A DNA stretch of 12,536 nt from Verrucomicrobiota bacterium (lineage in GTDB: Bacteria; Verrucomicrobiota; Verrucomicrobiia; Limisphaerales; UBA1100), in contig JAPKDK010000060.1 in assembly GCA_028872645.1 (NCBI GenBank), positions 1 to 12,536 on the forward strand, in the 5' to 3' direction. The translations under genes were made by a program, and so were the position numbers. Positions within the stretch are counted from its first letter, which is position 1. Every line of letters starts with the position of its first letter. The notes under the pieces were generated by a model that was not told the DNA's origin, searched no databases, and was given only the letters and a program-made list of their open reading frames with translations. Positions 7,537 through 12,536 of this stretch are shown piece by piece.

Positions 7537-9342
7537 ATGATTACGAAACAAACAATTTGGCTGCTCGGCGCGGTGGCGGTGGTGTTCGTCTACATTTGGG
7601 CCTTCGAACACGAGCCCGTGCCGGAGCCCTCCGAGGTGCCGGTGTTGTGGAAGGCGTTCAAGCCTGCCGATATTCGTGCGGTGCGGATTACCTATTTCGG
7701 GACAAACACATTCCGGCTTGAACAAACCTCGGGTCAATGGCGATTCACCGAGCCAACTCCCTATCCCGCACAGGCCGCGCCGGTGATGGCGTTACTGGAG
7801 GCCTGCGCTGAATTGCGCGCCACCGATTATTTGAAGCCGGGCGAAGTGATCCACTTATCTGATTTTGAACTGGCCGAGCCCAAGGTGATCTTGCGCCTCG
7901 AGCGCGAGGGCGGTAAACCGTTGGAGCTGAGGGTCGGCAGCGAAGTGTTGTTGAGCAAATCGTATTACGCGCAAGCCCCGGGCAACGATGGCGTGTTCGT
8001 TTTGCCCGAACAATTCCTGAGATATTTCCCGCCGGGGAACCACGTGTGGCGCGATCGTAAAGTGTTTCATCTCGGCCAACGCGAAGCGGCGGTTGACACC
8101 GTGACTATCCGCAACGGTCCGCTGCGCATGACGCTCAATCGCCCGGCCACCAATCAAGTTTGGAGCATCACTCAACCCAAACCGGTGAAGCGCGGCAACC
8201 GCGAATATATTGAGCTCATCCTCGCGCGATTGTGGCATTGGGAGGTGCAACATTTTGTTTCCGATCAACACGCGAGTCAACTCGAGGCGTTTGGCCTGCG
8301 CCCGCCCGCGGCGGAGCTGGAGCTTCGGCAGGGGACCAACCGCCTAGCGTGGGTGCAGTTTGGCCACAGCCCCACCAACCAACCGAGCTTGGTGTACGCG
8401 CGGCTGATGAATCAATCCAACGTGGTCATCGTCGCGCGCGTCGAGCTGGAGCCCTTGCGCGCCAAGGACTGGGCGTTTTGCAACCGGCATCTGGCCAGCC
8501 GATTTGTGCCCAGCGACCTCGCCCGCATCGAGGTGACAGCCAACGAATCCTTCACCCTTTCCCAAAATACCAACGGCATTTGGAGCCTCACCGCGCCCGC
8601 GCCGTTGCCGGCGGATCAGGAGCTAGTGTTTGAGTTGATGAAAAATATCGGCCAACTTCAGGCCGTGAATCGCGCCGCGGAAGTGGTGGCTGATTTCAGC
8701 GAATACGGACTTGCCCAGCCAAGCGCCAGTTTTACCCTGCGCAATTTCGGTGGCACGAACACGGTGCGCTCAAAAATTTTATTCGGCGCGACCGTGAATA
8801 ACAGCGACCAACTTTACGCGCGCCGCCACAATGAGGACACCGCCTACACCGTGGCCCGCGCAGACCGGCAGCGCTTACCTTCGTGGTCGTACCAAATGCG
8901 TGACCGACATCTGTGGCAATTCGCAGGCAAGGACGTGGCGAAGTTCACCGTGACCCTCGGCAACAAAGTCGCCACGCTGGAACGCAATAACGTCGGCCAA
9001 TGGACGCAACCGGGGCGGCAAATTTCGGCAAAGGAAACAGGTGAAATCAATGTGACCCTTAATCAACTCGGAAAGTTCCAAGCCCGGAACTGGACCGCGC
9101 GCGGCGATGACAAGCGCGGGGTGTACGGGATTCTTGAGGAGAAAAGATCGCTAACGCTGCAACTGCGGCGCGATGGAAAAACCATCGAACGCAAACTGGA
9201 ATTCGGCCGACGCTCCACCCGCCGCAATCCATTCGCAATGGCCACGGATCCATTGAAGCAGGAGCCAGTGGTGTTTGAATTCCCCGTGGAAATTTACGAG
9301 AATTCCGTGTTCGACCTGTTTAAACTAACGCAAACGCGTTAG
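7537..9342 (+). CDS. DUF4340 domain protein with four repeats
   Basis: Membrane-anchored protein of 601 residues, last gene of the operon. An N-terminal helix at about 6-22 follows MITK, so the rest is probably periplasmic. The remainder is four divergent copies of a unit of about 140 residues. Each has a D-(I/V/L)-x-x-V/F start, a Gly-x-Trp or similar (GQWRFTEP at 66, QVWSITQP at 207, GIWSLTAP at 347, GQWTQPGR at 487) and a later aromatic/Gly-Leu element (FEL at about 110, FGL at 252, YGL at 390, YGI at 530). DUF4340 proteins regularly accompany GldG-like proteins and ABC-2 cassettes; their molecular function is unknown. Start: an in-frame GTG at 7507 would overlap the GldG-like gene by 22 bases, whereas the ATG at 7537 sits 8 bases after its stop and puts the membrane helix at the very N terminus. 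The gene ends inside a hairpin shared with the convergent atpC gene. Confidence 0.85.
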   Translation: MITKQTIWLLGAVAVVFVYIWAFEHEPVPEPSEVPVLWKAFKPADIRAVRITYFGTNTFRLEQTSGQWRFTEPTPYPAQAAPVMALLEACAELRATDYLKPGEVIHLSDFELAEPKVILRLEREGGKPLELRVGSEVLLSKSYYAQAPGNDGVFVLPEQFLRYFPPGNHVWRDRKVFHLGQREAAVDTVTIRNGPLRMTLNRPATNQVWSITQPKPVKRGNREYIELILARLWHWEVQHFVSDQHASQLEAFGLRPPAAELELRQGTNRLAWVQFGHSPTNQPSLVYARLMNQSNVVIVARVELEPLRAKDWAFCNRHLASRFVPSDLARIEVTANESFTLSQNTNGIWSLTAPAPLPADQELVFELMKNIGQLQAVNRAAEVVADFSEYGLAQPSASFTLRNFGGTNTVRSKILFGATVNNSDQLYARRHNEDTAYTVARADRQRLPSWSYQMRDRHLWQFAGKDVAKFTVTLGNKVATLERNNVGQWTQPGRQISAKETGEINVTLNQLGKFQARNWTARGDDKRGVYGILEEKRSLTLQLRRDGKTIERKLEFGRRSTRRNPFAMATDPLKQEPVVFEFPVEIYENSVFDLFKLTQTR

Positions 9343-9343
9343 T
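9324..9343. terminator. Candidate bidirectional terminator hairpin
   Basis: A perfect 8-bp inverted repeat, ACTAACGC then loop AAAC then GCGTTAGT, sits at the junction of the convergent DUF4340 and atpC genes. It includes the TAG stop of the DUF4340 gene. On the minus strand the stem is followed by TTTAAAC, a short T run; on the plus strand it is followed by CGGTTTA. Position and symmetry suggest it limits transcription from both sides, but the T tracts are weak, so Rho-independent termination is not certain. Confidence 0.5.
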
Positions 9344-9347
9344 CGGT

Positions 9348-9761
9348 TTATCGCCTTGAACGCTTCGCCTTGAGTTGGGCGGCAGAAAAGAGGATGGCAT
9401 GGTTCAATGCCTTCGCTTCATCTTCGGTCATATCCCCGCCTTCTTCGAGTCGTTGCTCGGCTTTGGCTTTGGCTTCTTCAGCGGCGGCTTCGTCCACATT
9501 GGCACTGTCGATGGCGTTGTCGGTGAGAATGGCGACGTGGTCGCCGGTGATTTCCGCAAAGCCTTCGCCCACGGCCAAAATTTCTTCCGCGCCACCGCGT
9601 TTGATGACGAGTTCGCCGGATTGCACTTTAGTCATCAACGGAACGTGGTTCGGGTAAATACCCGTCTCGCCCTCGCTGCCGGGGAGGGTGACCATTTCCA
9701 CATCCTCGGAGTAAATGACTGACTCCGGGGTGACGATTTCAAGTTTGAGCGTGTCGGCCAT
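9348..9761 (-). CDS. atpC: F1Fo ATP synthase epsilon subunit
   Basis: Central-stalk subunit of the F1 sector that couples rotation to the c-ring and can inhibit ATP hydrolysis. In 137 residues, the N-terminal beta-sandwich domain (about 1-85) carries LEIVTPESVIYSEDVEMVTL, GSEGETGIYPNHVPLMT and GELVIKRGG, all typical of the family. The C-terminal part (about 88-137) is a charged helical hairpin rich in Ala, Glu and Lys. The length is normal. It is last in the atp cluster, 19 bases after the atpD stop. The spacer contains no clear Shine-Dalgarno sequence, so translation may depend on coupling or on an unstructured leader. Its TAA lies five bases from the stop of the convergent DUF4340 gene. Confidence 0.96.
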   Translation of the reverse strand: MADTLKLEIVTPESVIYSEDVEMVTLPGSEGETGIYPNHVPLMTKVQSGELVIKRGGAEEILAVGEGFAEITGDHVAILTDNAIDSANVDEAAAEEAKAKAEQRLEEGGDMTEDEAKALNHAILFSAAQLKAKRSRR

Positions 9762-9780
9762 TCTAAAAACTGTTTAATGA

Positions 9781-11229
9781 TTAGTCCTGAATTTCGTCGA
9801 TGCCGCCCTTCATATAGAAATTGCTCTCCGGCACGTCGTCGTGTTTGCCATCGAGAATTTCCGCGAAGCCTCTGACGGTGTCCTCCACGTCCACCTGTTT
9901 GCCGGGCGTGCCGGTGAACACTTCCGCCACACTGAAAGGCTGCGAAAGGAAGCGCTGAATTTTGCGCGCGCGGAACACGGTTTGTTTGTCCTCGGGCGAA
10001 AGCTCGTCCATTCCGAGAATGGCAATGATGTCCTGCAATTCCTTGTAGCGTTGCAGCACCGCCTGCACACCGCGCGCCACGCGGTAGTGCTCGTCACCCA
10101 CGATGTCCGCAGTAAGCGCCAGCGAAGTCGAAGCCAGCGGATCCACGGCGGGATAAATGCCCAGCTCGGCGATGGAACGCTCCAGCACGACGGTGGCGTC
10201 CAAGTGCGCAAACGTCGTGGCCGGGGCGGGGTCAGTCAAATCATCCGCCGGCACGTAAACCGCTTGGAAGGAAGTGATGGAACCTTTCTTTGTGGAGGTA
10301 ATGCGTTCCTGCAAATCGCCCATCTCGGCGGCAAGCGTGGGCTGATAACCCACGGCCGACGGCGTGCGACCGAGCAGCGCGCTCACTTCGGAACCCGCTT
10401 GGCTGAAGCGGAAAATGTTGTCGACGAACAGCAGCACGTCCTGGTTTTTTTCGTCGCGGAAATATTCCGTCACCGCCAACGCCGAGAGCGCCACGCGCAA
10501 ACGCGCGCCGGGCGGTTCGTTCATTTGGCCATACACCAACCCAATCCGCGAACCGGGGGCAAGCACCGGCAAACCGCGCTCATTGTATTTCGTGTTGCCG
10601 TCTTCATCCTTCTCAGTTTTGATGACGTCGGCATCAATCATTTCGTTGTAAAGATCATTGCCCTCGCGCGTGCGTTCGCCCACGCCGGCGAACATCGAAA
10701 TGCCGCCGTGCAGCTTCGCGATGTTATTGATCAGCTCCATAATGATCACCGTCTTGCCCACGCCCGCGCCGCCGAACGCGCCGACCTTGCCGCCCTTAAG
10801 GAAGGGGCAAATCAAATCGATCACCTTGATGCCCGTGGTGAGCACTTGTTGGGAAGTGGATTGCTCGGTGAGCGCCGGCGCCGCACGGTGAATGGGATTG
10901 TAGCCATCCGCATCGACCGGCCCTTGCTCGTCCACGGCGTCGCCGGTGACATTAAACACGCGGCCCATCACGGCCTCGCCGACGGGCATACTAATGGGCG
11001 CACCCGCGTCGGTGAGTTCCATCCCGCGTCGCAAGCCTTCGGTGGAGCTCATCGCCACGGCGCGCACCCAGTTGTCGCCCAAGTGCTGTTGCACCTCGAG
11101 CGTCAGTTTGGTGGTCACGCCGCTCGCCTCAAACTCAATGGTGAGCGCGTTGTAAATGGCGGGCAGGCTATCGGGGAACTCCGCGTCCACCACCGGTCCA
11201 ATAATTTGTACAATCTTGCCTTTATTCAT
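9781..11229 (-). CDS. atpD: F1Fo ATP synthase beta subunit, with insertion
   Basis: Catalytic subunit of F1, making ATP at the alpha/beta interfaces. In 482 residues, the start MNKGKIVQIIGPVVDAEFP is typical, Walker A GGAGVGKT is at 153-160 (Lys159), the catalytic Glu185 is in GERTREG (184-190), Walker B LLFVD is at 266-270, and DELSPED at 408-414 is the DELSEED-type lever loop. All key residues are intact. Unusually, after NEMIDADVI (ends at 203) there are about 25 residues rich in charged groups before IGLVYGQMNEPPGAR, where E. coli has only two (DK); this accounts for most of the extra length over the usual 460 or so. The gene lies 32 bases after atpG and 19 before atpC on the same strand. 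Confidence 0.97.
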   Translation of the reverse strand: MNKGKIVQIIGPVVDAEFPDSLPAIYNALTIEFEASGVTTKLTLEVQQHLGDNWVRAVAMSSTEGLRRGMELTDAGAPISMPVGEAVMGRVFNVTGDAVDEQGPVDADGYNPIHRAAPALTEQSTSQQVLTTGIKVIDLICPFLKGGKVGAFGGAGVGKTVIIMELINNIAKLHGGISMFAGVGERTREGNDLYNEMIDADVIKTEKDEDGNTKYNERGLPVLAPGSRIGLVYGQMNEPPGARLRVALSALAVTEYFRDEKNQDVLLFVDNIFRFSQAGSEVSALLGRTPSAVGYQPTLAAEMGDLQERITSTKKGSITSFQAVYVPADDLTDPAPATTFAHLDATVVLERSIAELGIYPAVDPLASTSLALTADIVGDEHYRVARGVQAVLQRYKELQDIIAILGMDELSPEDKQTVFRARKIQRFLSQPFSVAEVFTGTPGKQVDVEDTVRGFAEILDGKHDDVPESNFYMKGGIDEIQD

Positions 11230-11261
11230 TTCGTAATTCTCTGGTTAAAAATTTATTTTCT

Positions 11262-12146
11262 TTAATTTCCAAGAGCCATCTGGGCAGAGGTGATTTCCAA
11301 CAGCTCATTGGTAATCGCCGCCTGACGCATCTTATTGAAAGTAAGCGTGAGTTCTTTGATAAGATTGTTCGCGTTGTCAGTCGCGTTTTTCATCGCCACC
11401 ATCTTGGAGCTGAACTCACTCGCCTTGGCCTCCAGCAAAATTTGGTGCACCTGAAAATTCAAATAATGCGGCAGCAACTCGCCGAGCACGCCGCCCGCCG
11501 AAGGCTCAAACAGAAACTCCGTAGTGCCGCCCGGCAACTCGGTGGACATTTCCTCGCCCTCCACGCCGGCGCTCACGCCCTTGATTTCCGTGATCGGCAG
11601 CAGTGTTTGCACCTCGGGCTTTTGCAAAATAGTGTTAATGAAATTCGAGAAAACGATGTCCACGTGATCCACCTCACCGCTTTCGAAAAGGTCGACTGCC
11701 ATCTTCGTGATCACCCGCGCCTCGGCAAAGGTCGGCCGATCCGCATAAGAAAATTCCGCCGCCAAATCCCAACCCGCACGCGTCGCGTGCTGCGCGCCTT
11801 TGCGACCAGCGGAAATCACACGCGTGTCGTCCTTGATGAATTCATCACTCACCAGCCGCAACAAATTGGTGTTCACCGCGCCGCACATTCCCTTGTCGGT
11901 GGTCACGAGAATCAGCGCACGCCGATCGCCGCCGCGGGTTTCCATCAGCGGATGCTCGAAATCGCCCGCGTGCATCACCACCTCGCCGAGCATCCGATTC
12001 ATCAACTCCGCGTACGGTCGCCCGCCAATCGCCGCCTGTTGCGCCCGCGCCATCTTGGCCTGCGCCACCATCGACATCGCATTGGTAATCTGCGCGGTTT
12101 TCTTGACGGACGTTATCCGCCGCCGAATGTCACGGGTGCTGGGCAT
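11262..12146 (-). CDS. atpG: F1Fo ATP synthase gamma subunit
   Basis: Rotor shaft of F1, inserted through the alpha3beta3 hexamer. In 294 residues, the N-terminal helix has the family pattern TRDIRRRITSVKKTAQITNAM followed by KMARAQ (within 4-36). The central Rossmann-like domain includes ALILVTTDKGMCGAVNTNL (77-95), where GMCG corresponds to the usual GLCG. The C-terminal helix contains SSKMVAMKNATDNANNLI (246-263) and a final NELLEITSAQMALGN. The length is normal. The start ATG at 12146 lies 7 bases after the atpA stop, with no obvious Shine-Dalgarno sequence; the N-terminal helix begins right at this start, so no other start is likely. Confidence 0.96.
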   Translation of the reverse strand: MPSTRDIRRRITSVKKTAQITNAMSMVAQAKMARAQQAAIGGRPYAELMNRMLGEVVMHAGDFEHPLMETRGGDRRALILVTTDKGMCGAVNTNLLRLVSDEFIKDDTRVISAGRKGAQHATRAGWDLAAEFSYADRPTFAEARVITKMAVDLFESGEVDHVDIVFSNFINTILQKPEVQTLLPITEIKGVSAGVEGEEMSTELPGGTTEFLFEPSAGGVLGELLPHYLNFQVHQILLEAKASEFSSKMVAMKNATDNANNLIKELTLTFNKMRQAAITNELLEITSAQMALGN

Positions 12147-12153
12147 TGAGTCG

Positions 12154-12536
12154 TTACTTATTCGCCGATTTGAAATCTTCGATGGCAGATTTCAGGTCAG
12201 CCTCGAGGGCGTCATCGAGCTTGCCTTCGGTGGTGATCTTGTTCAGCAGATCGGCTTTGCGATCCTCCAAATAGGCGGTGATGGATTCCTGCGTGGCTTC
12301 CATTGCTTCCACGGCTACGTCATCAAAATATCCGTTCTGCACCGCCCACAAAATGCTTACTTGTACCGGCACGGGCACAGGCTTGTATTGCGGTTGCTTG
12401 AATATTTCCACAATGCGTTTGCCGCGTTCGAGCTTGGCTTTGGTAGCGTCGTCGAGATCGCTGCCGAATTGCGCGAAGGCCGCCAGCTCACGGAACTGCG
12501 CGAGGTCCAGCTTGATGGTGCCGGAAACCTGCTTCA
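12154..12536 (-). CDS. atpA: F1Fo ATP synthase alpha subunit, C-terminal part (5' end beyond window)
   Basis: Only the last 126 codons and the stop are in the window; the gene continues past the right edge. The translated piece begins KQVSGTIKLDLAQFRELAAF and continues with AQFGSDLDDATKAKLERG, then RIVEIFKQPQYKPVPV. This is the C-terminal helical domain of the alpha subunit, matching the family pattern of AGTLRLELAQYRELAAFAQF, then DLD and QPQYxPxxV. The order atpA, atpG, atpD, atpC is the standard one for bacterial atp operons; atpH, atpF, atpE and atpB would be expected upstream, beyond the right edge. Confidence 0.96.
   Translation of the reverse strand, partial: KQVSGTIKLDLAQFRELAAFAQFGSDLDDATKAKLERGKRIVEIFKQPQYKPVPVPVQVSILWAVQNGYFDDVAVEAMEATQESITAYLEDRKADLLNKITTEGKLDDALEADLKSAIEDFKSANK

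Noticed and set aside
4326..9342. Reading the ABC cassette as a gliding-motility system
   Set aside because: GldA/F/G-like cassettes with DUF4340 occur widely in non-gliding bacteria, and no other gliding or type IX secretion gene is in the window.
9841..11265. A long plus-strand open frame (about 474 codons) opposite atpD
   Set aside because: It is antisense to the well-conserved beta subunit gene; its translation is His/Arg-rich and has no recognisable domain. It is a by-product of GC-rich codon use.
11442..12149. Plus-strand open frame of about 235 codons opposite atpG
   Set aside because: It is antisense to the gamma subunit gene and its translation is His/Arg-rich without motifs.
1..12536. 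CRISPR arrays, tRNA or rRNA genes, insertion sequences, attachment sites
   Set aside because: No spaced direct repeats, cloverleaf-like sequence, transposase or terminal inverted repeats were seen; almost all bases are covered by ordinary protein genes.

Overview
The window is a chromosomal stretch with typical housekeeping gene content, moderately GC-rich by eye, and densely packed with genes. No tRNA, rRNA, insertion sequence, CRISPR array or phage gene is visible. The best guess for the organism is a Gram-negative bacterium of the PVC group, probably Verrucomicrobiota. This rests on the combination of a DUF2851 protein, a Gld-type ABC exporter with a DUF4340 protein, a secreted HtrA-type protease and a canonical atp operon. 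It is an inference from gene content and style; no marker gene settles it.

Layout. (1) 1-1388, minus: a GntP-family gluconate/H+ symporter that runs off the left edge. (2) 1471-2913, minus: a DUF2851 protein of unknown function. (3) 2973-9342, plus: a compact five-gene unit of trypsin-like PDZ protease, ABC ATPase, ABC-2 permease, GldG-like auxiliary protein and DUF4340 protein. Gaps are 0, -1, 0 and 8 bases, so it is almost certainly one operon, divergent from the DUF2851 gene. (4) 9348-12536, minus: the distal end of the F1Fo ATP synthase operon, atpA (partial), atpG, atpD and atpC. It converges on the five-gene unit with only five bases between the stop codons and a hairpin at the junction.

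How the genes fit together. The ATPase, permease, GldG-like and DUF4340 proteins form a recognisable cassette: a cytoplasmic motor, a membrane channel and two membrane-anchored proteins facing the periplasm. Placing a secreted HtrA-type protease first in the same transcript suggests an envelope function, perhaps quality control or processing of a transported or surface-assembled substrate; the substrate is unknown. The atp genes make the catalytic F1 sector (alpha, gamma, beta, epsilon) in the standard order.

The most interesting points are a four-fold repeat of about 140 residues in the DUF4340 protein, the protease-led operon, and an insertion of about 23 residues in the nucleotide-binding domain of the ATP synthase beta subunit. 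No clearly new mobile or defence system was found.
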